Part shown: positions 1 to 12,464 of the stretch, piece by piece
Layout: every line of letters starts with the position of its first letter
How positions within the stretch are numbered: the first letter of the stretch is position 1
Source of the DNA: Trogon surrucura
Taxonomy: Eukaryota; Chordata; Aves; Trogoniformes; Trogonidae
Assembly (NCBI GenBank): GCA_020746105.1
Contig: CM036622.1
Coordinates: 40,897,477 to 40,961,476 of the forward strand
Direction: 5' to 3'
Length of the DNA stretch: 64,000 bases
Notes under the pieces: generated by a model
Told to the model about the DNA's origin: nothing
Databases searched by the model: none
The model's input: the letters and a program-made list of their open reading frames with translations, nothing else
Position numbers and translations under genes: made by a program

Positions 1-3000
1 ACTGCTAAATTTCAGTGTAAGAAAAGACCTTCACTCCTTTATGTTAACTCTTTCTAAAAAGAACATTAAAACAATGCTATCAAGCAGCCTTGCTAAATAA
101 AACTGTAATACTTAGCTAATACATTTACAAGTCCTTATATGCAGTAACAAAATCCATCTTCTTTTATTAAGGAGTGTTGTATTAAACACCCTATATTTTT
201 TATTAATTCAGACAAGTTTATTTTTTCTGCACAGCATGAGGACAATATTCCCTTTAACAAAATAAAGTATCATTAGCATGTTGATCCATTTTACCAGCTG
301 TGTAGTATAGGTGTCAAATACATATTTTTCTGAGCTATCTTGAGCCCCATGCTTAAAGCTGAAAACTTGCAAGAAATTCTTTGTGACCCTAGATTCTCAT
401 TAATTTTTTCATTAATACAGCTTCAAGATTCCTTAATAGGAACAAAACTTTTCCTACCTCATTTTACATGAGAAATAAGATTCTTAGTTTCTTCCTTCCC
501 CATAGCAATTCTAGTAAGATATCAGGATGACTAAAAGATAACACAGTGCATATAATTTATTGGCAAAGAAGTTATGCCATTTTTGTTTATTTTTCAAAAA
601 ACATGAGGTAAAATTCCCATTTCTGCTATTTCTCTTCCTCCTCTTGGAGATAATCTGTAGAATGATTTGACAGCAGTTGAAGACTAAATCCTGAATTATA
701 TCTATCTCAGTTCTGTGTGAAAACTCAACATTCTTATTTCTTACAGATAGCCTTATTTTGCAAGCATTAATTCAGAAGTATACAACATGCTCATTCTCTG
801 CTACCCCTTTACATGTTATTTCCATTATTTTCTACATCATGATTAAGGGAATAATGCTGGAATTATCAAAAGCTTATGTGACGAGTCTATACATTCACTA
901 GGATACTGCCATTAAAGAAACTAAATGGCAAATGATATAATTACTTAAAGACATTTTGGACACTGTGAAGGACAAGACATTGATACCCCTTTTTTGGGCT
1001 CAACTTTATCTTTCAAATCCTCTGCCTGCAGTCAGAAATACCCTCCACCAATGTGTTGTGTGCATGTGCGTTGACATGTGGAATGACTCCCCAAAAAGGA
1101 GGTTGCTAAGTTGTCTGGAGTTGTATCATGTTTCAAAATGTTCCAATTATTGCCATTTTCTTAAAACCTAATAATTTTACGGAAAATTATCCATTTACAC
1201 ACTGACACACTGAAAGGGTTAATTAGCCAAACTACAGCACACAACAGAAAGTTATAGATTTTCAAGGCATATAAAGCTGTTTCCTTCTAGTAAGTCATAT
1301 GAGAAAGTAACTTCATGTAAAGAAGCGTTCAATAAATATATAGGTTTTCAGATATAAGTCCTGTGATTCACAGTCTTACATTTCAAGATGTTTCAATTCT
1401 ACTTCAAAGGGCAACTTAATCTAAATGTTACCACCACGTGTGATTATCTAGGCTGCAGATCTGCTACCAGGAACATTACACTTGATACTGCTACAATCAA
1501 ATGAGTCACTGGGCATGCTAATTTCTTCTGAAAGTGCTATGAACAGCACCAACAGCTTTACACATAAAATACAATAAATACATAGAAAAATCTGCTAGGG
1601 AAACTCGGGCCCCAACACAGCCAGTGTAGCCAAGCTCGTTATGCCATTTTGTGTGGTTAGATGTTGACCTATTAAATTTCACATCTTCCAGTGAAGATTT
1701 TCAATCCGTTTTTCGGTAACAGTTCCAGCCCATGGTTCTACAGTCCTTTTGCATATTGTGCTTTTGCAGTTCCATCTAATGCCCACACTATGAGTTTCCC
1801 GTTTTCAGGGTCCCCTCTCCTATCGCAAACAGCGGGCCCGTGGGGGCAGGTGAAATGCAGGTGGTTCGGACGAGAACACATCCACTCTCATCTCTCCTTT
1901 TGCTGCTTCTCCCAGCTCCTCACATCAAAGCTGCTTCACGGGTCCATTACCTTAGCACATACTGTTCCATGGTGTGCATCTGTCTTAGCAGAATGGTTTG
2001 GCATGGAAGTGACCTTTAAAGGTCATCTAGTCAAACCCCCCTGCAGCGAGCTGGGACATCTTTAACTAAATCAGATTTATTCACACACATTTGTGTTTAA
2101 ATAATAGTCCATTACATTGCTTTGCTTTGCCTTTTTACTTGCCCTTTCCCGTTCTTTTTGTGATACAGATGCAATTCATGAAGAAAAAGGTGGGAGCTGG
2201 GAGGAAGCAACTGATAACCTGTGCAAATAATGACATGGAGGAAAGATGACACAAATATAGATCTGCTTTAGCAATCCACCAGCTTGATGTCAGCCCATCT
2301 CAGTGGCAAATCATAGACACCTAGTCCCCACTTTCTTTTCTGGAGTGTTCTCCAGCCTATGTAGTCACCAATTCTGTGACAAAATCGCTTTTAGCCTACA
2401 ACAAGATTTTTCTATCTATTTATGATTTTAATGTTTTCTCCTACATTCCACTCAATGACCTTGTGACATTGCTTGATTCGTGCACATTCCTCAACCCCAC
2501 TTGTGGTGCAATTCCCCCTTTTCCCACCTTATTACCTCCATTTTTTTCCCTTTCATTTGTCTTCCTGTTTCTTTCATATATTTTTCCTCTCCAGAAGATA
2601 AGGTCATATTTTTTTTCCTGCTTTTACTTTCTCCTTCATGCTGTCATCTCTCCTTTTTAGCTCATTCTATTCTTTCTTTTCTTTCCATTCACTTCTCCAT
2701 CACTCTGCTATTTGCTGCCTTCGGTAAATGGGCAGTCCCTCTCCTTTACCACTATTCACTATTTCTGCTCGTTGCCAGGGAGACAAACAGGCAGTGCAAT
2801 AGGTGTCAGTTCTGCATACAATTACCTGTGCAGGAAAGAGAACGTGCAGTCAACAGGGAGAGCCACCTATAGAAAACCTAAAGGGTACCTGCACTCAAGA
2901 GTCATTTTATACTGGAAGGCTTGTACGCTAACAATTCCCTCTTGTTTGCCTGCTTTGAGACGGCTTTTCAATTTCTTTCCTTTACTGAAGTCACCTGGGT

Positions 3001-6000
3001 GTCAGCACTGAGGAATAATAAATCCCTTTTGAAGTCAGTTTTAATGAAAAAGAAATAAAAGGTGTTCAAAAGGTGTTTTTTTTTCTGAGACACTCAAGTT
3101 GCTTTCATTTATTTTCAAAAATTTCTACCCTGCCTGCCATCTATTCTCAAAGAGCACAGGACTCCACTTTTACATCAATTTAAGATTTAAAGCAAGTTTA
3201 TCTCATCGAAAAGGGCAAGCTATCTTGATTCAGACATTTCAGAAACTAGGACATCTGCCTACAGAATTTTACACAACTGTCACTGATTTCTGCCCTTGAA
3301 AATCATATTTGTAGTTCAGAAAATATCCACATATATACTAGTATCTACAGTAGCATATCCTGTATTTTATGCAAATTAATAAACTTTTTTGCAGAGGAAA
3401 ATGCATCCAAAAGGAACATAAAAACATAGCTTGACTATATGCTGAAATGTGAAGTTTGCCTTTAGGAAGAAGCAGAATATCTGTTCCTTAAACACAGGGT
3501 GAAATCCTGGCAATGCACTTATCACAGATGACTTTGTTGAGCTCTCCATTAACACTGCCAAAGGGAGCAGTAAGTTTAGCTCCATTTTTCTGGTCCATGC
3601 TCTTGGGGTCAGTAACATAGTTTTAAAACAAAACTGCACTAGATCTGGAGGTATTTCAAATGAATATTTGCTTTTGCTCTCAAGTACTATTTAACTATTC
3701 AACATGAACATGTTTGATCAACTTACACAACTTTAAATGGTCAAACTACATCTGTGAGCCCACAGAGCAACAGCTTTTCTAATATTTGAAAATCTGACTC
3801 GTTTGAGCATAACAGTGGTTCCAGTGCATTTAGTAATCAAATGATGTTCAGCTGAACTAACATCTACAGAGTAGTGAGAAGAGTTTCCACTCATAACAGA
3901 TAGTATACCAATAATATAAGCAGCCCAAACCAATTGCAAATTATCATGAAATTGTGACTACAAGCAGTATCTCACACTACGTATCAAAAAATATTACAGT
4001 AGTTAGAAATTGGCTTGCAAGCAAATTCACAGCATAAGAACCTAACGTTTGTACCTACCATAGCACGTAGAAACTTAGCTGGTTCATGGTCTAGGCCATT
4101 TTGCCTTGAAAAGTAGGTAGAAGGCTGGTCCATGCACGATGGACTTCAAGTCATAAATAACAAAATGCTTTGCAAGTTTAAGCATGGAGAAAGACATTGT
4201 TCCTCCTGCTTGCTCGTAAGTGGTGTGCTTACTGATTTTTAAATTTTGCAAGAGAAAATAATGATCTCTAGTGTTCCTACTCAGTACTAAAAGTGTCAGA
4301 CTCATCTGATGAGTTGACAGAAAGTGTCAGTGTTTAGACTGAAGTGTTCACCATCTGTCTGAGGTTGTGGGCCTGATTGCCACTAAAAAAAACAAAAGGC
4401 ATCACATCAGACAGGGTAAACGAGTGAATGCAACTCATAATTTTGGATAGCAACTATAATTTACAATTGTCAGGGCTATTATTTACAATTCAACAGTTTT
4501 AATTTGGAATTGCTATATATACTTATGTGCTGTTTCTATAGTAACTTCTCCTGACACTCCTTCAAGCCTGGTTCACTGTTAGCTATTTACACATTTCTAG
4601 TATGTAGCCTTAGGCTTGGAATTTGATCTTTTTGGTTTTATTCTTGGTATTTTTTTTAAAAATTTTAAATAGTGGTGATAATACTGTAAATTATGATGCA
4701 CCTACCTTGGTTACTTTTTCAGAATGCCACACGATATTGCAACAGAACTCTACTCAGCAAGGAGAAAGCTAATAAACTAATTTATCTTGTTTTCACTCCT
4801 AACATGTTACTAGCCATTCTGTTTCCTGAAAATAACCTGGTTTCTCCAAGGTGTACAGTCCTGTCCTTTATAACTTTGTTTAGTTAAAAACCAAGCAACC
4901 TAGATGCAGTATTTTTAGATTTACAGGTGTTTACAGGCTATGCACAATTCTTGCTCCTTTTGTAAATAACTAAGTATACAGACTGTGCAACTACAACCTC
5001 ACTTCCTCACAGCTCCAAAGAACAGATGGGCTATTGCACCGTCAGACGGATGGAGAGAGGGAGGCTGGAAAGAATTGCATCGGTTTGTGGACTATACATC
5101 TCCACTATCTCCAGTTACTGACAAAATAACATTTATTTCTACTTTCCAGTGGTAATCTAAGTGTCTCTTTCTACACTTTTGGTGACTTCAAAAGAATCAT
5201 TGGTACTTGGAGTTAGATTCTGGAGGTGTCCATGGGAAACTGCCCCGCTACATTTCTCTGCTGACTGCACTAACTCCCAGATGCCTCATCGGTAGCTTTG
5301 TAGTTCAAAGAGATGCAATGAGGATGACAGCTATTTTGCAAGTGCCAGGGATGAAGACTGTTTCGGTGAATGAGGAACACACTTTTGACTTCACATGGTC
5401 CCCTTGCCCAGTATTTTGTTTAAATGTAGCTGTCCTCTTGTATTTATCGTTAAGTAGTTTAAGCAGTCTTGAAAAATGTTTGATAAGGCTCGTTTGGTCC
5501 CCAAGCAAGGACAAAGGTACTTCCAAGGCCTACAATGACTCTACCAGCCTGGAGTTGTTAGCCTTAATAAGGAAACAACTGAGTAAATATTATAACTTAA
5601 ATGAAATTCATTCAGAGTTTCAATCTGGGGAAGCAATCTGGAATGAATTTGTAGAGGGGAAAAAATAGCCTGAGAAAGAGAGAAGGAGATGATCTGTCAT
5701 TAATGGCATTAACTGCACTAACAATCATGTCAGAAGTAGCTGGAAGGTAACTGGTGCCTTCCTGGGTAGGTGAAACAGGGTGCAACATACCGAGCGTTTA
5801 CAAGTCACTGTTCATAATGATGATCCGACTTCAGATCCTTTGAGGGTACTTGATCTCCAACAAGGGAGAAACAATCTTCGAAAATTCACATGAATCACCT
5901 CCCTAGTCTTCATGCACATGAGAAAGGTTATTTCTCCCAGGATGATCCCCGCACCACGTAACTGGGTCTGAACATGTCTGCGTGCTCCCTTCCTTGGCAG

Positions 6001-8867
6001 GCTGAACCTCCCAAATCCAGCTCTGCTCTAAGAGCACTCCGGCACAGCGGTATGATGTAACAACAGACCACCAGAACTCCCAAACTAGTCTCAAACACAA
6101 TCACACCTGGGTTGTGAAGGCCGCTTAGCTGGGCCAGAAATTTTCACACATACAGTGAGTGCTTCTAGCAATCAGTGAACTGCACCTGGAGAAAAACTAG
6201 CAGACTAAACATCCCATATTTTGTACTTTTGTGTGTAAGCACAAATAGCTTCTTTAACTGTAACAGCAATTATGGAAGGTACTGGGGAGTAAGGTGAGCA
6301 TGTAAATCAGTACAAGGATCCTGACATTTCCCCTATTGGCAGAAGAGTATGCCAAAATAAGATTGAACTCACAAGACCTTGTTTTGCTGATAGAGACTTC
6401 CACAGAGTACCAATGTAGTATCTGAAAAGTCTTGTACTACTATGCCATCTGACTAAACCATAAAGTTACATCCATACCAGTGAATAAGATGAGCCTTGGA
6501 CTGTCCTTTGGCATCAGTTCTAGTTGGAATGGAATAACTCGCATCCAAATTATTAAGATCTCCTCTAAAACAGGATGGTCATATTCAAACTCCCAAGTAG
6601 GAACAGTATTTAGCCTAAGTTAATGCCCTGAGCCTTGCCCAGAATTATTTGGGAGAGAGCTAGCTGGCCCAAAGCAAAAGCACAGTAGGGACCATTAATG
6701 AGCTCAAGTGCCAGTGGATGCTGTCTGACATTGCACCTTTTGCTAGTAGAAAGGTAGGCTGAGGACAGTCTGCGTGAGATGACTTGGTCAAGGGAATTAT
6801 TAAAACCTTTTCACCAAGACAATGGGTCCTCTAGACTTTGTCAAGAAGACTAAGATAAGCTTCACTTATCTGAAAAACATCTAGAGAAATTGTAGGACAA
6901 GCTACAGTACCTAATGATTTCAAGCATCCAATTTCCAGCAGCAACACACAGGACACAGTATCAGCTGCCACCAGAGTTCATGGGATTTAATTTAGATTTT
7001 CTTCAACTAACTCAAATGATTTTGTTCAGTACATTGCTGAAGATACTGAAATAATTTAATTTAAAAGTCCAATTATTAAACTGTCTCCGTACTTGAGTTA
7101 CTCTACACTTAGAATGCTTGGTAAAGCGCTCTCAAGTTCTGAGACAAAAAGAAATACAATTTGTACCTTTATGAATATTTGGGAGGCACCAAAGAGACTT
7201 TTCTCATATGGATGTTGTCCCAGTATAAAGTGAAATCAGATGCTTGGTACAGATAACTTTCAGGTCATTATTCGTTGTAATCTAGCCTATTACGAACCCT
7301 GATGTTTGAAAGCATTAATGAAAAAAGACCCCACATTACTGAGTTCATTCATGTTAGCATTGCCTTCATCGCCACTAAAGGAGATGACTGTTTTGAAAAG
7401 CAGTGTGACTTCTCACATGGATTAAGTCTCAAAATCTAGGTCATTAATATTAGCTTCTAATGCCAAATACAAAATGGACTAAAACTTTAATTCTGCTGTA
7501 CTGCTTTAGAGATCAAACCCTTGCAGATTAAAGCTGAAATTGTAAATCGTAAAACTCTAAATAAAAACAACTCCCAAATTACAATTAGATAACAGTTTAA
7601 AATTCTCTTTGGTAAACTTACAATTAACAGATGATCTTATGAACATTTCAGATAGTGACAATATTCATCTACATTAAAATAAACACACTGTGGACCTACA
7701 TACTATTTAAACCAAAGAAAAACATGCAGAGAGAGAAAAGAGTTCATATCTAACTCACTGACGGCTTCCCAACTACTCTGGTCTTGGAGGCAAGAGTTCT
7801 CCCTTCAACACAGAAGAGCAGAGAGGGGAGCCCCACAAAGATGGCTGGCAATGACTTCTACCCCAAGCACCCCAAAAATACACTTTTGCCTCCCTTCCAC
7901 CTCACAAGATGGTTTTAAAGCTGGTTTTACAAAAGCCACAGTATTAAAACAAACAAACAAAAAGATCAAAAACCTTACAAGACAAAAAATAAACCACCTA
8001 AAACAGCTACAAAAAAGCCCCAACCCTAAACGTCCTGAAGTCTTTACCTCAAATATCAACCTGCGGAAGCGAGCAGGAAGATGAAAAGAGGGATAAAAAA
8101 ATCCCTCCCAATTGGTATCATACTTTAGATGATTTTTAGAGGCTTTTCTGATTTCTACAGTTTTAGAGCTTATTCAAACAGATCTGGGGCTAAGAAAATT
8201 AGCACTGATTTTATTAAGGCTTCTCATAATTCCCAGGTTCTGCTCCCCCCCCACGCCATGCCATCCACAGAAATCATACACTGGCACAGTATGACAGTTA
8301 CCAAGGCTGATTTGAGGGATCTCCACTTTTGACTTTACTGTTGTTTATGGAATTCATATTGGCAAAATCTTTTTTTTTTTTAATTCTACATTACATTATA
8401 TCCAGTTTTTCATTTCTCACACAATGTAACTTTACTTGTTTGATATCTGTTGTTAGCGAAACACAGAATAGCGGTCAGACCAGGAAGAATGAGGTCACCT
8501 GCACCACTCACATCTATGTGCACACAGACATCTACAAGCTAGTACAGAATGAAGTAGCTTCAAGCCTGGGACTCTTACTAGCTTAAAGAAACAACATCTT
8601 CCTAGTCAGGCAAAGGAGCTTATGGCCTCCAAGTTAGTATCTCTGTACCATGTAGATATATCATTTTACTTAAAGCTAGCTTAGATAGTCTAAAAGTGTA
8701 GCCTTGTGAATTGCAGACGCACAATAAATTGCTCGTGCAAAAGGCAAAAAGACTGAAATGACTCCTTTTCCATAAATACTAATTTAAAACTTTTAACACC
8801 CTAAAAAAGATTAGCATTAAAACATTTAAGAAGAGATCCCACACCCCAATAATAAGTAGTATACTAC
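1..8867 (-). other. PIP4K2A: PIP4K2A intron 4 (partial)
   Basis: This is the stretch downstream of exon 4 in gene orientation, starting with a GT donor at 8866-8867 on the minus strand and running off the left edge. It is AT-rich with frequent stops in all frames. I looked for the next PIP4K2A coding exon, which continues the kinase N-lobe after the tyrosine-histidine-glutamine end of exon 4, and did not find it, so exon 5 is probably outside the window. A short CR1 fragment at about 1988-2080 is the only repeat I recognise. Open frames here, the longest at 5207-5668, match nothing I know and look like chance. Confidence 0.75.
1988..2080 (-). repeat. CR1 3' end fragment
   Basis: Reading along the plus strand, the text has the typical reversed 3' tail of avian CR1: an agaatggtttgg-like start, a ggaag-acctttaaaggtcatctagt block, a run of C, and a decayed match to the usual 'ctagatcagg' box. 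It is therefore a 5'-truncated CR1 in minus orientation, about 90 bp long and clearly diverged. It lies in PIP4K2A intron 4, in the sense orientation of the gene. Confidence 0.75.
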
Positions 8868-9020
8868 CTGATGATATTTCTTCAGTATGTTGTGCATTTC
8901 TGCTACATCTTCACTTGTTATCGTTTTGATGATATATCTTTTATCGTAAGATGTATGAAAGCGGGCACCACTGCGTGCTTGGGAATCATTGGCAAGGGGT
9001 GCACTTCTTGTCAACGAATT
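8868..9020 (-). CDS. PIP4K2A: PIP4K2A coding exon 4 (kinase N-lobe)
   Basis: Internal exon of phosphatidylinositol-5-phosphate 4-kinase type 2 alpha, which phosphorylates PtdIns5P at position 4 to give PtdIns(4,5)P2. The 153-bp exon (51 codons, phase 0 at both ends) starts after an ...ctgttgacag acceptor and ends CAG|gtagta. It translates from N-S-L-T-R-S-A-P-L to K-K-Y-H-Q. Within it lie the glycine/serine nucleotide-binding loop ([15 protein letters not shown]) and the IIK lysine expected to contact [18 protein letters not shown] and IIKTITSED fit the alpha isoform; the beta isoform differs clearly here. One apparent change from the mammalian protein as I recall it is Ala for Pro in APLAND. 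The next exon is outside the window. The open frame runs past both splice sites, so a single-ORF call of 8826-9014 would be wrong. Confidence 0.96.
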
Positions 9021-11382
9021 CTGTCAACAGATTTAAAACAAAAAAGCATCATGTCAGATGAAAATATGAACTTCTAATTAGAACAAATAGAAACCATTTA
9101 CATTTTAAAATTTTTTTTTCAATGCATCTGCACCGAGCTGAATTCTGCAAAGCGTGTAATCACAGACTTCATTATCTTGGCAAATGACTTCAAAAACATT
9201 CTTGAGAAGAAAAGAATGCTTGGGGGAAGATACTGCCCATCAGTGGTTCAAAAGTCATTCTCGATGCTGAATGAGAATTTATTGTACTTTGTCACGTATA
9301 CACTCTCAGCTTTTGGGAAGAAAACCTGCAGTAATTAAAAGTCCCAAAGGAACATTGTATTACATCACAGTAACTATAAATAGAGGATTAATCTGTAGTA
9401 ACAGTATCACTTTAAAACTGAGCAGGATTTGCTCTTGAGCCAGTATGATCTGGTACATAAGCAAGATCACAGCTAGATTTCTGAGTTATAGTTCCAGAGG
9501 TATTCCCACGATTTCATATCTTGTGTTAAGAAAGTAGCATTATTGTACAGTACCTCTTCTTGTAAAATAGACAGATCCTTTTACAGATTCAAGGGAGAAA
9601 GATTAGTTAATGACTGTCATAGCTAGAAGAAAAACTGCTAGAGACTAGTGACCATTTTCAGACTGAAGTTTGAGATTACTTGAGCTTCAATAGTAGCAAA
9701 AGAAGCCTTCTGTTTTGGTTTTTTTTTTTGAGAAAATAGAACTATTCCAATTAGATTTCTTTATATTTAAAAAACATACAAATAAATTAGACAAAACATA
9801 ACAACTTTCTTTTGGCCAAAAACATCCTTCTTTACCAGTAAGAGTTTATGCCAATTGTTACATACTTGAATTATACTTTTATTAATTTTTTTAAAATAAG
9901 TAGCAGCAGCACAGCCATGAAAAAACACAATGATGTTCTTACACCCCATGTGTACTTCCACAAAAATGGATCATACTCTGAAAAGGTTAAAGAAGTTAAT
10001 TACAGACTGCTGAAACACTTCTATGTTTACAAAATAAAATTGTAGAACCCATTTGGTATATCCCTGCTGGTAGCAGAAATCCCCAGCTCATGCTATTGTT
10101 TCTCATTGTACCACACCGCACAAACAGCTGTTGCTAAACTGAAATATACTTTTCCCCTTTCCACACTCATCTACTGTAATGTTCTCCCTTCTAAAAGAAA
10201 AGCCATTTTCTCAGAGGATTTAATAAAGTCTTGTGTATAAATGTAAATGTTGCAGATTCCTAAACAGCAAAAGGTCAGCTTCAGCAGCTCCAGAATATGA
10301 CATGCTTGTGTGAACTAAGTCACAAAACAGATTTACACTGGAAGGATGGTACTTTCAGAAAGTAATAACAAATAGCTCAGTCTAACCACAACCAGGTACC
10401 AAATCCACAAAAGTTTGGTTTTGTAGGAGCTATGTCTTATTTGGAAGTTTTACCACTGATAAACCTGTCCACGAGCTCTATGGACTTCAGCTGGAGCTGG
10501 ACACGCAGATTCAACCCCAGTGACATAAAGTCAGTAATTATCATAAAGTAGTAACCTCAGCCAAGAGACAAAGGCAACTGTAGCCCCAATTGAAGAAGGC
10601 ACATGAACGTGTACAATTACATCTCCATATTTTGGAGACCCGTTGACTTCAACAGGCCTTCAGCTTAGTTAAATCTCATCCCAACTGTGCAATGCTTTCT
10701 GAAATCAGTTTAATATGAAATAAAAAAAAAATTCCCAAGGTTGTTTTGTTCAGTTGAAATACTTCAGAGTAGTAGAAATAACAGCAAATCATCTAAAAGC
10801 ACATAGCTCTACAAGGTCTCACTAGACTGAAAACCTTAATTACGACACACCGGAAAAATAAATCTTGGTGTACTTCTCCATGGCTATTTCTTGGCTTGTG
10901 AAATGAACTACAGTCATTACTAATGTTTATAATAAAAGTGATGTCTTTCTCCATGATCCTCTCTATTTACTAAAGAAAGAAAGAAACAATGAAAGAATGT
11001 GCTTCCCTAATGTTTATAAATAAACAATTTTTCTAGACTGATCAGAACAGAGTCTTAGGGACAACCGTTGCTGACTCAGTTCCTCCCCTGCATTGGCTTT
11101 TGGACAGCCAGTTTTAACAGATGTGAGTCCTGATACACCACCACCTCATATGGTACTGGAGATACCAGAGAGGGGAATTTAAGTGTTAATGCAATTTTCG
11201 TTACCTGTTTTCAGATGTTTCCTACTCAAATTCATTTCCCACCACTGCACCATTAAAATGCTTTTATGTACTGATGAAGTCTGTTCAAGAGAACAGGTAT
11301 CATGCCTGAATCAAATTCTCTTAATGCTACACTTGATACCAGTACTCCATTAACTTTCAAACTGAATCATAAATAGAGCTGG

Positions 11383-11387
11383 TCATA
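11383..11387. repeat. 5' target-site duplication of the provirus
   Basis: The five bases TCATA lie directly before the TG that opens the 5' LTR and recur directly after the CA that closes the 3' LTR (18616-18620). A perfect 5-bp duplication shows that the element entered as a unit by integrase and has not recombined with another copy. Five bases is the duplication length usual for class III (ERV-L-like) elements. Confidence 0.92.
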
Positions 11388-11742
11388 TGTCCTGGGTTTA
11401 GCTAAAAACCCAGTCCTGTTTAGTGATTTTTACTTTCCAGTTTAGTGTCTTCTAAAGGGCTGCACTTTCTGAAGTTAGCAGCATGTTTTTGCAGACAGTG
11501 TGTGCTACTGGCAGTGATAACACCTGATGTTTACAGTCACTGCCTGGGACTGGTATGTAGAAAGGCTCTTGCTTATACTTATTCCTATAGTGACCAAGGC
11601 CACTGCTGGCTCTTGTGTGCCACGCTGGGGGTGCTGGGTAATAAGAGGGGGGCACAAGGAAGTAAAAGGTGGCACCTCCGGGGGGTAATAGACAGGACAG
11701 GTGACCAACGAGAGTATTCCATCCCATATACGTCATATCTAG

Positions 11743-11748
11743 TATAAA
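11743..11748 (+). promoter_or_regulatory. LTR TATA box (5' copy)
   Basis: TATAAA inside agtataaattgag, with a CRE-like ACGTCA half site 8 bp upstream. Transcription would begin about 25-30 bases downstream, where the sequence turns into a long pyrimidine run. The same box is at 18113-18118 in the 3' LTR. Start site and activity are inferred from motif spacing only. Confidence 0.7.
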
Positions 11749-11768
11749 TTGAGTGATCACGAGAGTTT

Positions 11769-11856
11769 CGTCCTTTTTTGCCCTTTTGCCCTTTTTGTTC
11801 GTCCTCTTCTCGGCCTTTTCGCCCTTTTTCGTCCCCTTTTCGCCCTTTTCGCCCTT
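11769..11856 (+). repeat. Pyrimidine-rich 10-bp minisatellite in R
   Basis: Imperfect tandem units of the type gcccttttcg/gcccttttt run from just after the expected transcription start to about 11856. The 3' LTR equivalent (18139-18206) has two fewer units, a clean 20-bp difference. The tract would put C/U-rich sequence at the very 5' end of the viral RNA. Confidence 0.8.
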
Positions 11857-11866
11857 CCTTTCTGCA

Positions 11867-11905
11867 ATGGCCGGTGTCCAGAGAGGACTCCATCTGACCT
11901 CCTGA
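11867..11905 (+). other. Short upstream ORF in R/U5
   Basis: ATG at 11867 has A at -2, G at +4 and pyrimidine-free surroundings (gcaATGg), and opens a 12-codon frame ending TGA at 11903-11905. It is the only AUG I find between the expected RNA start and the gag AUG at 12465. It could lower ribosome delivery to gag or simply be tolerated. It is present in both LTRs. Confidence 0.4.
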
Positions 11906-12113
11906 TTTTGATTCGGATCCTGAGTTCCCGAATCCAGCTCCCTGTATCCAGCTCCCGCCGCCGCTGAGCCTGGGGTTTCCCCAGTGCCTCCTGCTCTGCA
12001 GCACCAGTGGTGATTTCTATCGGGGGAGGGAGTCGGGTTTGATATCGGGCTATTATCTATAGTTGTATATAGTTCTTTACTTTTATCTTTTTACCATTAT
12101 TCCTATTACTTTC

Positions 12114-12119
12114 ATTAAA
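12114..12119 (+). terminator. LTR polyadenylation signal (5' copy)
   Basis: ATTAAA followed within about 20 bases by a T-rich stretch (gttctagttcggtttttt), the usual arrangement of a cleavage signal. The active copy for the viral RNA would be the 3' LTR version at 18464-18469. This defines the end of R and the start of U5 at roughly 12135-12145. Confidence 0.65.
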
Positions 12120-12273
12120 GCTGTTCTAGTTCGGTTTTTTCCTTCTCTCATCCGTAAGTCTCTCTGCCTCATTCCCTTTTCTCTTCCCATTTGGGGGGGG
12201 GGGGGGAAGAGGGGGTTAGAGAGCGTCTGTCCGTGTTAGTGGCCGGCCCAGCCCTAACCCGCGACAGATTTAT

Positions 12274-12291
12274 TGGCGCCCAACGTGGGGC
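12274..12291 (+). other. Primer-binding site, tRNA-Lys1,2 type
   Basis: TGGCGCCCAACGTGGGGC lies 7 bases after the 5' LTR. It is the exact 18-base complement of the 3' end of cytoplasmic tRNA-Lys1,2, the primer used for example by spumaviruses and Mason-Pfizer-type viruses. The ERV-L group was named for a tRNA-Leu primer, so this is a departure from the group's namesake trait. The leader from here to 12464 contains no AUG. Confidence 0.93.
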
Positions 12292-12464
12292 AAGAAAACA
12301 AACACCAATCAGGCTCAGACTATTTTACCAGCTATTTAGACACAACTGGGCTCTGATATATTGCCTGCATAGTTTAAATTCCATCCGGCGCATTTGAGAG
12401 CGTATCAGATCTTTTCTTTGAGAGTTCTGAAGGGTTAGAGGAGAAAAACCGGACAGCTCACATC

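Larger units (their letters stand above)
11388..12266 (+). repeat. 5' LTR of the provirus (879 bp)
   Basis: Starts TGTCCTGGG and ends CGCGACA. U3 opens with a near-perfect palindrome (11392-11413). A CRE-like half site ACGTCA (11730-11735) and a TATAAA box (11743-11748) mark the promoter, so R should begin near 11769-11775 in a pyrimidine-rich tract of about 10-bp repeats. ATTAAA at 12114-12119 is the likely polyadenylation signal. Compared with the 3' LTR I see one extra 20-bp block in the pyrimidine tract (within 11830-11855) and A for G just before a 14-G run that is one base longer and lacks the interrupting T. All else appears identical by eye. Confidence 0.95.

Noticed and set aside
5207..5668. 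153-codon frame in intron 4
   Set aside because: Begins at a non-AUG codon, has no recognised domain, and its length is within chance for this amount of sequence.
8826..9014. 62-codon minus frame as a stand-alone small protein
   Set aside because: It is PIP4K2A exon 4 extended into intron 4; the splice donor at 8866-8867 ends the real coding part.
11445..11747. 100-codon frame present identically at 11445 and 17815
   Set aside because: It lies in LTR U3, partly overlaps the promoter and is duplicated only because the LTR is; no coding signature.
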